Assembly: GCA_017624835.1 (NCBI GenBank)
Contig: JAGAMG010000045.1
Coordinates: 1 to 49,963 of the forward strand
Direction of reading: 5' to 3'
Length of the DNA: 49,963 bases
DNA from: Lachnospiraceae bacterium
Lineage (GTDB): Bacteria > Bacillota > Clostridia > Lachnospirales > Lachnospiraceae
Made by a program: the position numbers and the translations under genes. Below, one piece after another: positions 16,858-27,000 of this stretch; position 1 is the stretch's first letter, and each line of letters opens with the position of its first letter. Below the pieces are notes generated by a model, which ran no database searches, was not told the DNA's origin, and worked only from the letters and a program-made list of their open reading frames with translations.

Positions 16858-18816
16858 CTACTCATACATGCTAAACTTCTCATTAAAATAGGTTTTCTCA
16901 TATCCGTATTTCTCCATAAACGCCCTTATCAAAACCCATTTCTCATCCTCTGCAATTTTCTGAATCTGCTGCTCATAGAGCCCTAACTTCTCCAAAGCAG
17001 CCTTTCCACCCTCCAGAAATTGCACATATTTATATTCCACAATAATCACAGAACGCTGCGCCTCATCTGCCGCCATGTTCGCTTCCATCTCCTGCATATC
17101 CTGTTCCATGGTTTCCAAGCTGTAGGAACGTAAATCACTCCATGGATTAAAAGCAGAGGGCATTTGCAAATAGTAGGATAATGCAGGCAGTTCTCCATAT
17201 AAAAGCACTTCCCTGCCCTGCAAATTATTTTCCTTCACATAAGCAGTTGCTTCCTCCATCCACTGCGCTCTCTCAGGCTGCATCCTTACACCCTTTAAGA
17301 TTTCATTATTCTCTACCATTGCAGAAGTCTCTAAAATACCTGTGCCTTCCGCAAATACAAACTTTACCCCAAACAAGGCACTTTGGAATAAAAACAGCCC
17401 CAGAAAAGCCGTCAGAATAGTTTTTACCGGAAAGGCACTTGCCACCAGCCGCTTCCAACGCCATTCTTTTACCTTTGTCAAGAATCGCCAGCACTCCCAC
17501 AGGGTATAAGGTGCTGCCACAAAAAGATTATTCATACTGGGATAAACCTTATTATTACTTCCCAATGAAGTCAACAACACTACCAAAAAAAGCAATCCGC
17601 TGATTAATTTTTCTTCCTTGGGACATTTGGGATGAAAAATGCGAATTACCGCAATTCCCATGGTTAACATCAGGAAAGTAACACCGGGCCATAGAATGGC
17701 ACCATAGTGAGTATATTCTGTGGCACAAAAGCCCTTTTCGTAAAGCCACCAAAGCATAACAACAGCAATAATCACTCCACCGGCTTTCAACCCTATTTCT
17801 AAAGCCTTACAAACAACTGACACTATTTTGGACTCATCACGCAACTTACGAATGACTTTATTTTCCAAACATAATCTCCCAAATACAAATAGCAAAATCC
17901 CTACTACCACAAAAAATCCGATGCGAATCACCCAATACAAATTTTCCACATAGGTTCCCACCAACCCCATAATCATGGAAGTTGCCTTATAATCCGTGGC
18001 ATTGTCCGTCATGGCAAAAAGTCGAAGAATTCCATCCACATAATTGTCCAATCCATAACGAATCTGAATATACCCAAACAACACAATCAACGCGGCAAGA
18101 TAACCGCCCAAACACCACAGGGTATTCTGCCATATCTGCTTCCATGCAGACTGCCATACCTTCTTCCAGCCAACTTCCTTCCAATGCCATCTCTGCCATG
18201 CTCCATTGTCTTCCAAGGCTTCTATCACCGCATACGCCCAGACACCTACAATCAACGCCGCCTCCGGCAGATTCGAAAACCGCACCAGCACATTAATTCC
18301 CAGACAAATTCCGGCTCCAAACAAATACCATTTCTTTTTTCTGCTAAGCCCTAGATACAATAAAACCACGCAGGCTAAGAAAAAAACATAAGTCATATAA
18401 TTGTACAATAATGCTGTAGGACACCAACAAAGGCTGATTGCCACCATTTCTCCCACAAACGCTAACCAAACAGGAATCTGCAGCTTTTCCGTACAAAACC
18501 AAAAGCCTGCTACCGCCAGACCGGAGACAAACAAACCCGTATAAAAATTCATTCCTACCAGACTTCCTGCAGCAGGAAGCTTTGATAACAGATTTCCTAC
18601 CACATTTGCCAAATAAGTAGAAAACACCCACATAGAATCCATATGCTCAAATCCCATATATTGGAAATTGGCATAATTATAGCCCGTATCCCAAAAATCG
18701 ATTCCCCAATGAATATGGCGCAAAGGATAAAACACCAATATGACGGAACATAGTAATTTCCAATATAAGCTTCTATTTCCTTCTAAATCCTTTACTCTTT
18801 TCATAGTCTGCTTCAT
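16858..18816 (-). CDS. Large polytopic membrane protein, possibly GT-C glycosyltransferase-like
   Basis: A 652-residue protein with about twelve hydrophobic segments and a C-terminal soluble domain of roughly 120 residues. The first extracellular loop contains HWGIDFWDTGYNYANF, where acidic residues after the first helix resemble the arrangement in GT-C glycosyltransferases. I cannot prove the family. RFSNLPEA in the middle is another conserved-looking loop. ATG 18816 with AGG seven bases upstream is preferred over the TTG at 18819. It follows an acyltransferase gene by 29 bases, so the pair may decorate a surface polysaccharide or lipid. That is inferred from context. Confidence 0.75.
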   Translation of the reverse strand: MKQTMKRVKDLEGNRSLYWKLLCSVILVFYPLRHIHWGIDFWDTGYNYANFQYMGFEHMDSMWVFSTYLANVVGNLLSKLPAAGSLVGMNFYTGLFVSGLAVAGFWFCTEKLQIPVWLAFVGEMVAISLCWCPTALLYNYMTYVFFLACVVLLYLGLSRKKKWYLFGAGICLGINVLVRFSNLPEAALIVGVWAYAVIEALEDNGAWQRWHWKEVGWKKVWQSAWKQIWQNTLWCLGGYLAALIVLFGYIQIRYGLDNYVDGILRLFAMTDNATDYKATSMIMGLVGTYVENLYWVIRIGFFVVVGILLFVFGRLCLENKVIRKLRDESKIVSVVCKALEIGLKAGGVIIAVVMLWWLYEKGFCATEYTHYGAILWPGVTFLMLTMGIAVIRIFHPKCPKEEKLISGLLFLVVLLTSLGSNNKVYPSMNNLFVAAPYTLWECWRFLTKVKEWRWKRLVASAFPVKTILTAFLGLFLFQSALFGVKFVFAEGTGILETSAMVENNEILKGVRMQPERAQWMEEATAYVKENNLQGREVLLYGELPALSYYLQMPSAFNPWSDLRSYSLETMEQDMQEMEANMAADEAQRSVIIVEYKYVQFLEGGKAALEKLGLYEQQIQKIAEDEKWVLIRAFMEKYGYEKTYFNEKFSMYE

Positions 18817-18845
18817 CAATTATCCTATCTCTATTACTTTTTGCT

Positions 18846-19994
18846 TTACAAACTTTTATCTATCCGTTCCACTACAGACACAAGCCTCTGATAAATACCC
18901 ATCTTACTAAATAATACATGCAAGCCTTTCATAATCCGGGCTCTCACCATATCCAAAATAACTCCTGCAACAAACACAATAACTACCGCACATACCGTTG
19001 ACCAAAGAAGTCCGGGAATACTATTCACCTTAGCAGCTCCAAACCAATTCTGCCATGCATATCGCAGGGTCAAATTTTCATGAAGCAGATATACCCCCAA
19101 AGTATAAGGTGCAATTCGATTAATTATCTTACCAAAGCCCTCCGACACCTTTACATGTAAAAAGATACCAAACAACCCTAAGGATGCCAAAAAGGTCAAC
19201 ACATGATTATATTCCAGACTTATCTTTATCATCCTGCCCAGACTGCCCGTATGCAGATAGAACTGATGCAGTCCCATAGTCACACCAAAAATAATCAGAC
19301 AGGAAATCACATATAAACAGGTACTCTTTTTCCAACTGTTTACTATCCCCATTCCAAACCTTCTGATATAAGCAGCCGTCAAAAATACACATAAATACCA
19401 AATACAATCATAGCCCTGTCCATCCATTTCCAATCGAATGGGAAGAATGGATTTTAGAATACAAAAGAAAAATAACAAAAATCCCAATGCCAGCTGCATC
19501 TGCTTTTTACTCATTTTTTGAACCATACCACCTATAAAGGGCAGGAACAGATACATATAAATATAAGCTGTGAGAAACCAATAATGCCCCATGGATACCG
19601 GAAAAATAAGAGTTAATAAATCATGAATTTCCACTTCCGCCAAAGGAAAAATCCCGGTTAGAATCCCCACTGCTCCCACACCTACAGAATATACCCACAG
19701 TTGCAAATACAAGGTTAATAATCTGCTCATTTTAAAGGTGGAGGTACATAAAAAATATCCACTGATAAGCATATAAGCATTTACAGCCACAATGCAAAAA
19801 ACTTCCAATATCCATGCCACAGCCTCATAGCTTCCGGGCATGGGCTCCGTCAATGCGGACAAAATCTTTCCCTTGCCCAAATAATGCAGCACCACTACCA
19901 TCATCATGGCGATACAGCGCAAAAGCTCTAAATTGGACATTCTACTTTGCTTTTCTGATATATGTTTTCTGTTTTCAGGATTTACTTTATTCAT
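18846..19994 (-). CDS. Acyltransferase family 3 membrane protein
   Basis: The N-terminus SNLELLRCIAMMMVVVLHYLG, with the arginine and the membrane-embedded histidine, is typical of acyltransferase_3 (OafA/YiaH-like) proteins. These move acetyl or other acyl groups onto sugars of exopolysaccharide or peptidoglycan. About ten hydrophobic segments cover most of the 382 residues, and the C-terminus is basic. The start codon follows AAGGATTTC. It is the first gene of a two-gene unit with the large membrane protein, and it diverges from the C_GCAxxG_C_C gene. The acceptor is unknown. Confidence 0.92.
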   Translation of the reverse strand: MNKVNPENRKHISEKQSRMSNLELLRCIAMMMVVVLHYLGKGKILSALTEPMPGSYEAVAWILEVFCIVAVNAYMLISGYFLCTSTFKMSRLLTLYLQLWVYSVGVGAVGILTGIFPLAEVEIHDLLTLIFPVSMGHYWFLTAYIYMYLFLPFIGGMVQKMSKKQMQLALGFLLFFFCILKSILPIRLEMDGQGYDCIWYLCVFLTAAYIRRFGMGIVNSWKKSTCLYVISCLIIFGVTMGLHQFYLHTGSLGRMIKISLEYNHVLTFLASLGLFGIFLHVKVSEGFGKIINRIAPYTLGVYLLHENLTLRYAWQNWFGAAKVNSIPGLLWSTVCAVVIVFVAGVILDMVRARIMKGLHVLFSKMGIYQRLVSVVERIDKSL

Positions 19995-20094
19995 TTTTTT
20001 CAGAAATCCTTCCTTATATATTTCTCTGTATTTATAAGTTCTTTGAACATTTTAGCATAATATACTTTCCTTGTCACGCCGTAGCGGGCAAACG

Positions 20095-20123
20095 TTGCAT
20101 TTTCCCTGCAAACATGCTATTCT
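20095..20123 (+). promoter_or_regulatory. Promoter candidate of the C_GCAxxG_C_C gene
   Basis: TTGCAT (20095-20100), 17-base spacer, TATTCT (20118-20123), about 45 bases before the start codon. Confidence 0.45.
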
Positions 20124-20168
20124 TGAGAAAATAAATCATTAACTCTTGTTTCAGAAAGGATTCTACCT

Positions 20169-20573
20169 ATGACAAAAAAAGAATTAGCAATTAATCTCCA
20201 TGATAAGAAATACAATTGTGCACAGTCCGTAGCCTGCGCTTTTGCCGATGAAGCCGGCGTAGATAAGGAAATTTTATTCCGTGCCTGTGAGGGCTTCGGT
20301 CTGGGTATGGGTGGTATGGAAGGTACCTGCGGTGCCATCTCCGGTGCAGTTATGCTGGCAAGCTTTATGACCAGCGATGGCAATCTGGAGGCTCCTGCCA
20401 CCAAACAGAACACTTACGCCCTTGCCAAAACCATTATTGCCAAATTTCAGGAAAAAAACAATGCAACCCGTTGTCGTGATTTAAAGGGAATTGACACAGG
20501 CACAGTACTTCGTTCCTGCCCCGGTTGTATTGAAGATGCTGTTGAAATTGTACAGGAAGTGTTGGGATTATAG
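20169..20573 (+). CDS. C_GCAxxG_C_C family redox-type protein
   Basis: The 134-residue protein shows the family pattern: C17 in NCAQSV, C54 in GTCGAISGA, C102 in TRCRDL, and C117/C120 in SCPGC. The family (TIGR01909) is related to part of split-Soret cytochromes and is thought to bind a metal or a redox cofactor. It is common in anaerobes and its reaction is not known. It is cytoplasmic, with no signal peptide. The start has AAAGGA eight bases upstream. A good hairpin follows (20598-20648). It is alone on its strand between two minus-strand operons. Confidence 0.9.
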   Translation: MTKKELAINLHDKKYNCAQSVACAFADEAGVDKEILFRACEGFGLGMGGMEGTCGAISGAVMLASFMTSDGNLEAPATKQNTYALAKTIIAKFQEKNNATRCRDLKGIDTGTVLRSCPGCIEDAVEIVQEVLGL

Positions 20574-20597
20574 TTTGATGATATAATTAAATTTTGA

Positions 20598-20648
20598 AAA
20601 GACTGTAGGTTTTGGTATGTGAAACATATCCATGTACCTACAGTCTTT
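20598..20648. terminator. Bidirectional terminator
   Basis: AAAGACTGTAGGT (20598-20610) is the exact reverse complement of ACCTACAGTCTTT (20636-20648), with a further GGTATGT/ACATATC pairing in the loop. T-rich sequence lies on both sides. It serves both the C_GCAxxG_C_C gene and the convergent lipoprotein gene. Confidence 0.85.
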
Positions 20649-20670
20649 CTTGCATATTTTTGTCTTATTT

Positions 20671-22461
20671 TTATTGAGTAATTCCCTGTGGTCTCTGACC
20701 GTCAGGCATGCCTTCCGATGGCACTCCCTGTGGCAGTTCTCCATTCGGCATCTGCGGCATTCCTTCCGGCATCTCACCATTCGGCATCTGTGGCATTCCT
20801 TCCGGCATCTCACCATTTGGCAGCGCAGGTGGCTGACCCTCCGGCATCTGTCCTTCGCCACGCATACCGCCTTTTTGACCACCCATGTCGCCCTGCATAT
20901 TACCGGGTCTGCCACCACCCATGCCACCGCGACCACCATTCATTCCGCCGTTACCATAGAGTAACGATGTCATTTCAATTTCCTGGCTTTCCGTTCCGGC
21001 TGACAAAGTATAGGTATTTCCCTGAACAATTTCAGGACAACTTATCACTACACAATTATAGCTTGTTTTAGGTGCAAAGCTCACTAGTTCCTTTCCTGCA
21101 CCATCCAGAAGCTTTACCTCGCTTCCCGCTTCCATGGTTTCAGAGAGATTTACCAGCATGGAACCCTGTGTGGAGCTTTCTCCCAGATTCTGAGTCATCC
21201 CACTATGACCTGCTGCCACCAATATCCCTCCTGTAATTTTTCCTGCACCGGTGTAGTCAATGCTTCCATTCCCGCTATTTTCCGGACCGGAAACATAAAT
21301 TGCACCACCTGTAATTTCCAGCCCACCATTGGAATCAAGTCCATCTCCGTATGCAGTCACCTCTACCGTTCCACCGGAAATACGAATATAAGCATTGGCA
21401 TCTACTTCAAAAGGATTATCATCGGCATCTTCCTCATCCGCATCTTTGGGACTTGTAGCATTAATGCCGTCATCAGAAGCTATCAAAATAAGATTTCCCC
21501 CACGGACATCAACTGTCTGTCCTTCCAACCCCTCCTCACACTTCTGAATGGAAATATTTCCCTCATCAATCACCAATTGAGCTCCTGCATGGATGCCATC
21601 ATCCTTGGCATTTATGATATATTCCCCACCTGCAATATACACAAATCCCAACTCAGAATCATCATCATTTTCCGAATGAATTCCATCTTCCTCTACGTTA
21701 ATCTCAAATTTACCATCCGCAATCCTTACACTGTCTTTACCTTCCAAGCCATGCCCTGCTGCCTGTATTTCAATGATTCCGTCTGTAATTACCAAATCAT
21801 CCTTGGACACAATACCATGCCCTTTAGCTGTGCTAATCTTTAAATTTCCGGTTCCGTTCACAGTCAAATCCGCCTTGGAAAAAATAGCACTGTCAATATT
21901 GTTATCATCAATTTCTGCAAATTCTTTTGTAACCGCCAGACTATTTTCTGTATTTGCTGCCAAGGTAATAAAAACCTTATCCGCTTCTTTCACATAAACA
22001 GCTGCACTTGTTTCACAGGTAATGTCCGCTCCATTTAAGACAATCTGAAGCTTATCCGAATCCTCTGCATCCACCACAATCTGACCATTTTCCAAATTTC
22101 CGGTCAGAATATAAGTTCCTTCATCCGTAATGGTTACTGTGCTGCCCTCAACAACTACCGACTCAGAATTACAGATTGCACTACTTCCTGCCAAGGTAAT
22201 CAAGGTATCCGTTGCCTCATCAAAGCCAATCTCCTTATCCCTGTCACTAAACATATCTTCTATATCCAATAATGCAATTCCTATATTGTCAGTATTTTGT
22301 TCTATAGCTACATTGTCTTTTCCGTTATTAGATTTTCCCGGGGCTTCTGCCAGACTATCCTTTTGTCCTTCTGCACTACCATTACTCTGACCACAGCCTC
22401 CAAGCATCAAAAGCATAGCACATAGCATACTAAATAATTGATATCGTTTCCTTTTTATCAT
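20671..22461 (-). CDS. Cthe_2159-like carbohydrate-binding lipoprotein
   Basis: A 596-residue lipoprotein. The signal peptide ends in the lipobox LGGC with C23, so it is anchored on the outer face of the membrane. The body has repeated short beta-helix motifs such as GKDSVRIADG, AKDDGIHAG, EEGLEGQTVDV, SDDGINAT, YGDGLDSNGG. These fit the PF14262 family, founded by the cellulose- and polygalacturonate-binding protein Cthe_2159 (established for that protein). The tail after residue 500 is Gly/Met/Pro-rich with two identical 12-residue repeats. ATG 22461 is used because the frame upstream lacks a signal. It is the last gene of the VTC-DUF4956 operon and lies close to the giant pectinase. Confidence 0.85.
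   Translation of the reverse strand: MIKRKRYQLFSMLCAMLLMLGGCGQSNGSAEGQKDSLAEAPGKSNNGKDNVAIEQNTDNIGIALLDIEDMFSDRDKEIGFDEATDTLITLAGSSAICNSESVVVEGSTVTITDEGTYILTGNLENGQIVVDAEDSDKLQIVLNGADITCETSAAVYVKEADKVFITLAANTENSLAVTKEFAEIDDNNIDSAIFSKADLTVNGTGNLKISTAKGHGIVSKDDLVITDGIIEIQAAGHGLEGKDSVRIADGKFEINVEEDGIHSENDDDSELGFVYIAGGEYIINAKDDGIHAGAQLVIDEGNISIQKCEEGLEGQTVDVRGGNLILIASDDGINATSPKDADEEDADDNPFEVDANAYIRISGGTVEVTAYGDGLDSNGGLEITGGAIYVSGPENSGNGSIDYTGAGKITGGILVAAGHSGMTQNLGESSTQGSMLVNLSETMEAGSEVKLLDGAGKELVSFAPKTSYNCVVISCPEIVQGNTYTLSAGTESQEIEMTSLLYGNGGMNGGRGGMGGGRPGNMQGDMGGQKGGMRGEGQMPEGQPPALPNGEMPEGMPQMPNGEMPEGMPQMPNGELPQGVPSEGMPDGQRPQGITQ
20747..20818. repeat. Tandem 36-bp repeat in the lipoprotein gene
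   Basis: Two adjacent 36-bp units (20747-20782 and 20783-20818) encode the repeated protein unit GEMPEGMPQMPN with only one or two base differences. Partial copies flank them. Such repeats can vary in number between strains. Confidence 0.85.
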
Positions 22462-22492
22462 ATCCTCTTCCTTTCCGGCTTCGACTGCAAAT

Positions 22493-23188
22493 TTACAACT
22501 CATAGGATGTGGTTTCCTGCATGGACATGGAAATTTCCAGATTTCCGTTTCTGCAACGAAGCTTGTCAATAAACTCCTTCTCCTTTGTCACATCCCTAAG
22601 CACCACCTGATAGGTCAGCTTAAACAAACTACCCATATTGGTAGTCTTTACATTTATCATATCATAGCTTTCCGTATATTTCTTTAAAATACTGTCGAAC
22701 ACATCCGTATAATCCAAATTTTCCGGAATGGTAATGTGTAATGTCTTATATTTATTTCCACAATTACGCTTTCCGATTCCAAAACGGGTATATAAAAGCA
22801 TCATACCACTGAGAATCACAGCAAACAATACCCCATAAGCCAAATATCCCATTCCGGTTACAAGTCCCGCTCCCATGGCAAGAAAAATAGCTCCTATTTC
22901 CTTAGCAGTACCGGGTACGGAGCGAAAACGCACCAGACTAAAGGCTCCCGCAACTGCCACACCGGCTCCCACATTCCCATTTACCATCATAATTACCACA
23001 CAGACTACAGCCGGCAATAGTGCCAATGTAGTTACAAAGCTTTGAGTGTATCTGCTCTTATAAGTATACACCGCTGCCAAAAAAATTCCAATCAAAAGCG
23101 AAACTCCCACACATAAAATAAAATCCCCCACTCCAATCACGGTTGTGGTATTGGTATCAAAAATCCCTGTGAAAATCTGATTAAGCAT
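22493..23188 (-). CDS. DUF4956 membrane protein
   Basis: A 231-residue protein with four N-terminal hydrophobic segments, including the family motif GAGVAVAGAFSLVRFRSVPGTAKEIGAIF, and a cytosolic C-terminal domain of about 80 residues. This is DUF4956, which regularly pairs with VTC-domain proteins. ATG 23188, behind AGGA, is favoured over 23203. The start overlaps the end of the VTC gene by 8 bases, so translation is coupled. The pair is thought to work at the membrane on a polymer, perhaps polyphosphate or a surface polymer. The function is unproven. Confidence 0.9.
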   Translation of the reverse strand: MLNQIFTGIFDTNTTTVIGVGDFILCVGVSLLIGIFLAAVYTYKSRYTQSFVTTLALLPAVVCVVIMMVNGNVGAGVAVAGAFSLVRFRSVPGTAKEIGAIFLAMGAGLVTGMGYLAYGVLFAVILSGMMLLYTRFGIGKRNCGNKYKTLHITIPENLDYTDVFDSILKKYTESYDMINVKTTNMGSLFKLTYQVVLRDVTKEKEFIDKLRCRNGNLEISMSMQETTSYEL

Positions 23189-23900
23189 ATTTTTTTCCTC
23201 CATGATATTGATTCTGAATCATTTGTTTGTAAGCACACCCGTATTTGGAAAAGGATGTTTTGTATATCTGATTTTCTGAAAGCAATCTGCTAAGCCACAG
23301 GGGCATAGCACCTGCAATTTTCACTTCCATAAGCACCATTCCAGGCTCTAGGATAGAAGTTCCATAAACCTCGGAACAAAGAGAAATATCCTCATTTCTC
23401 CACAGGATATTTTCATCAAAGGTAATTCTAAGCTCCCTATCCTCTTTTCCATAAAAGGCTTCTCTTTCATAAGAAAGATACACAGCAGGCTGTAAATTCT
23501 GATACAGCTCCATGGCATAATCAATTTCCTCTGTAATCTGATTCTGTATAGGCATAGGAATCCCCTTACCTAAATAATCCATGGCTTCTTTCTGTGTAGC
23601 ACTGACACGGCGTTTATACACCACAGATTTATATTTTTTCTTTAATTCAACAAATACGGTACTGTTCTCTTTCGCCCGACCATAGCTTCTGACTCTGAGC
23701 TTCTCCTTGTAAATGGGTTTTTCCAAAGAACGTCTGATTAACAGACTATCCGGCGTATCAAAGTAAATATTACATATGGTACTTTTCCCGTACTCGTCCC
23801 CCATCATATAAGCTTCCATAGCATTTTGAATGATTTCCTTCTGTTTCCTTGTCAGCAAATATTTCAGTTCATATCGCTTGAACGTATTTTGATAACTCAT
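23181..23900 (-). CDS. VTC-domain (polyphosphate polymerase-like) protein
   Basis: A 239-residue VTC domain with the tunnel-lining motifs visible: KRYELKYLLT (N-terminus), EKLRVRSYG, VFVELKKKYKSVVYKRR, LEPGMVLMEVKI, and SFSKYGCAY. In yeast the VTC domain makes polyphosphate from ATP. Bacterial proteins of this sort are commonly next to DUF4956 and CotH-type or sugar-binding proteins, as here. Translation starts behind AAGGAG. Two perfect 11-bp direct repeats lie about 85 bases upstream (23983-24004). The polymer made here is not known, so the name describes the fold, not a proven activity. Confidence 0.9.
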   Translation of the reverse strand: MSYQNTFKRYELKYLLTRKQKEIIQNAMEAYMMGDEYGKSTICNIYFDTPDSLLIRRSLEKPIYKEKLRVRSYGRAKENSTVFVELKKKYKSVVYKRRVSATQKEAMDYLGKGIPMPIQNQITEEIDYAMELYQNLQPAVYLSYEREAFYGKEDRELRITFDENILWRNEDISLCSEVYGTSILEPGMVLMEVKIAGAMPLWLSRLLSENQIYKTSFSKYGCAYKQMIQNQYHGGKKYA

Positions 23901-23982
23901 ACATGCTCCTTACTATTTAGATTTCCTTTTTGTTTTGCACTGAAACACATTCTACTGTGGGTTCCTAAAATGAACCTTAAAT

Positions 23983-24004
23983 TTTACTTTAAATTTACTT
24001 TAAA
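23983..24004. promoter_or_regulatory. Tandem 11-bp direct repeat upstream of the VTC operon
   Basis: TTTACTTTAAA occurs twice in direct tandem (23983-23993, 23994-24004), with a degenerate third copy before it. A period of 11 bp (one helix turn) is typical for OmpR-family sites. A response regulator is encoded at 35585-36289, but the link is only suggested. Confidence 0.35.
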
Positions 24005-24043
24005 AAAAGAAGCTGCACACCAATTTCTTGGTGTACAACTTCT
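24002..24043 (-). terminator. Terminator of the giant pectinase gene
   Basis: On the minus strand AGAAGTTGTACACCAA pairs, with two mismatches, with TTGGTGTGCAGCTTCT, with a four-base loop, followed by a T7 tract. It lies 13 bases after the stop codon. Confidence 0.85.
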
Positions 24044-24055
24044 CTTTACTTAATT

Positions 24056-27000
24056 TTATGCTTCTTCTTTTTTCTTTTTGTAAACATAGATTCCGGCTGC
24101 TGCGCCTGCACATATCACAAGAATGATAATCAATGCAATCAGCAATCCATTGTTAGAATCTGCAGCCTCTACGGTAACTGTCTCCACAGGAATTTCCTTC
24201 TCAGGTGCCTTTTCAGGAGCTGCCTGCTCGGTCTTTTCTGTAGGAGTCTCTACCGGCTTATCTGCTGCAATTGCTTCCCATGAAACAATAAAAGGAGATG
24301 CACTCATAATATGAATCTTTAATCCCTCTTCGGTCTTTTCAGGATTGAAATACTCCATATCTCCGGGAATCATTCCGTTACAAGCCATTGTAATTAAATG
24401 TCCAACCATATAGTTATGAGTATCTTTACCGGTTCCTTCGGGATAAGGAATTACCACATCAACACCGGCTTCAGGGAAAGTCTCCTCTGTTGCAGGTACC
24501 CAAGTCTTACCATCATCGTAGCTAATCATGATGGTAATATCCATAACAGAAGTATTATCTACTGTAGCACCGGGTAAAATCTTAGCAGTTAATTCATTAG
24601 TCACAAGCATGGTCTTCATATAGCTGATTAACTCTGCTATGGACTTACATCCGGTTTTTGCCATAATATCCTTGGTTAATATGGCTTCTGGAATAGTACC
24701 CTTCACTTCGCTGGTAAATTTCTTCAGATTATTTACAGCAGGCTTCTTCTCTGTCTTTCCGGGCTTCTTAGGTGTTGCAGTAGGTTCCTGCTTCTCCTCT
24801 TTCGAAGAACCATCATCCGAATCATCATCGTCCGCTTCATCGTTATCTGAATTATCATCCGGAGTAGGTGTCGGTTCAACTTCCGGTGTAGGAGTAGGCT
24901 CGGGCGTAGGAGTGGGGTCAATCGCTTCCTCTCCTGCCACCTTGGGCTGTTCCTTCACGATTGCAGCTATCTTGTAACGATAAGTGGTATTGGACTTCAC
25001 ATTCTCCTTATCAGTATAGGTATAGCCTGATGCATCCTCTGTTGCTTCTAAAGTACTCTTTTCTTCCGCAGATAAAGACTTTACCTGAATGGTGGGTGCG
25101 CCACTGAGAAGAACGGTGTTCTTTACGGTGGTGGTGGAAGCAGAAAGGAGTGATTCTTTTATTACCAAACCATTTAACCAGACTCCATAACCATCCGTAT
25201 CTGTATTAACCAAAATATTTAATGTTCCATCTGTTACTTCTACTGTTGCACTAGTAACATCTGCCTCTAACCGATTTCTATATCTAACACCCTCTTCATT
25301 CTCAATATAAACGAAATTAACACTTGAAGATGATGTCGAATGTATACGCGCTGTAAGCACATCTACATCATATGTTCCTGGGGGCAAATCCACACAAAAT
25401 TCTACAACACCTGCTTTGTTTTCAGAAGTTTTTTTCATAGCCAATATACCATCATCAAACACAGAAGCATAATCAGAAGTATATGTTGTATTTTTATAAG
25501 TGGTTGTATTGCCTGCATAGCATTTAAAAGCAGTTCCTGCATCATTTAAAGTTGCCTGAGTGAAACCATACCCTGTACTGCTGTTTTCATAAGCCACAGT
25601 ATTTTCATTTATTTCCTTAAATCCGGACATTACGCCTACACTACTTGTGGAAAGACCAAAGTCAAACTTATAAGAAATAGTATCACTAGAGGGCTGAACT
25701 ACCTTTCGAATTACCACACCATTTAAAAATCCCGGACGACTACTCTCACTTGTACATGCAACTGTTATAACACCATCCGTTACTTCTAATTCTTTTGATA
25801 ATACTTTTGCTTCATTTTTGTTATTAACTCTACCAAGACTAGTACCATTTACTGATATGTTGCTAGCTGAAGTAGTATTACCTTGATGTGACAACACCTC
25901 TACAACATAGCTTCCGTTATCAACATTTACTTTAAATTCTGCGGTGCTACTATAATTTAACTGAAATGCATCATTAAATATATTTGCATATTTGTTACTG
26001 TATACACTATCTTCACTATAAGTCGATGCCGCAGTAAGTCCTTTAAATGCCCCTACATTAGTTAGCGATGCATCTGTAAATCCATAAAGATTACTTGTCT
26101 CATAGCTTGCAGAGCTGCCATTAATTGCCGTAAATCCAGTCATATCAGAAGTAGCTGCCGTACCAAAGTCAAAAGCATACAATACAGGATATACCACATA
26201 TACTATTGCTTCTGCACTTACATCACTGCCTGCTACAGTTCCGGTTACTGCATATTTTCCGGTAACATTTTTATCCACCTTACTTGTATCCCAAGTAACA
26301 CTCTCTTCCTTTGCTCCGGCAGCATAATATGTAGCACTTACTTTTGCTGGCATTATTACATCACTTCCAATTACCACCTCTACATAAGCTTTCTCTACCG
26401 AAACAATATAATCTTCAATAACCTTAACTGTTATCTTAGGCCTTTCTGTCAAGCCATCAATACTCTGGCTAAGAGTACCTGTTATGGTATAAGTACCAAC
26501 TGTATTGATATCCACGCCAGAGGTATCCCATAATACTCCTACCTCCACGGTGGTTTGATCGGATTTTACCACGGTAACAGTGTTAGGTAATGCAGGATTT
26601 GTTCCTACTACCACTTCCATGTCATTCAAACCTGAATAACCGGGTGCCAACTCAATCTGGCGAACAATAATACCATCCACACGAGAAGTTGCACCAGAAG
26701 TAAAATCAATTGTCAACTGACCATCCGTAACCTTAACAGATTCCCATGTACCAATTGCATAAGTATTTGCTGCATTTCCAATGGATTTAGCAGTTCCTTC
26801 TACAGATGCTTTTACTGTACTCTTATAACCGCTTCCTCCAATGATTTCTACATAGTAAGTACCGTTCGGAACATCTACCACAAACTGCTGTCCATCAGGA
26901 ATTGCAAAATCCTTATAAACTGCTCGAGGAATCAAACCTGCAAAGGTATAATTCTCGTCTCTACCATCACATGCTGCTGCTCCGTTAGCAAATCCATACT

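Noticed and set aside
20747-20818. CRISPR array or minisatellite outside genes
   Set aside because: The repeats are in frame within the lipoprotein gene and encode a repeated peptide. There are only two full units and no spacers.
24056-24200. LPXTG sortase signal or dockerin at the end of the giant protein
   Set aside because: The end is a simple helix and KKKKEEA. There is no LPXTG-like motif and no dockerin duplicated segment.
24733-24921. Short reading frame antisense to the PT-rich linker of the giant protein
   Set aside because: It is a frame shadow created by the repetitive linker codons and has no ribosome site or homology.
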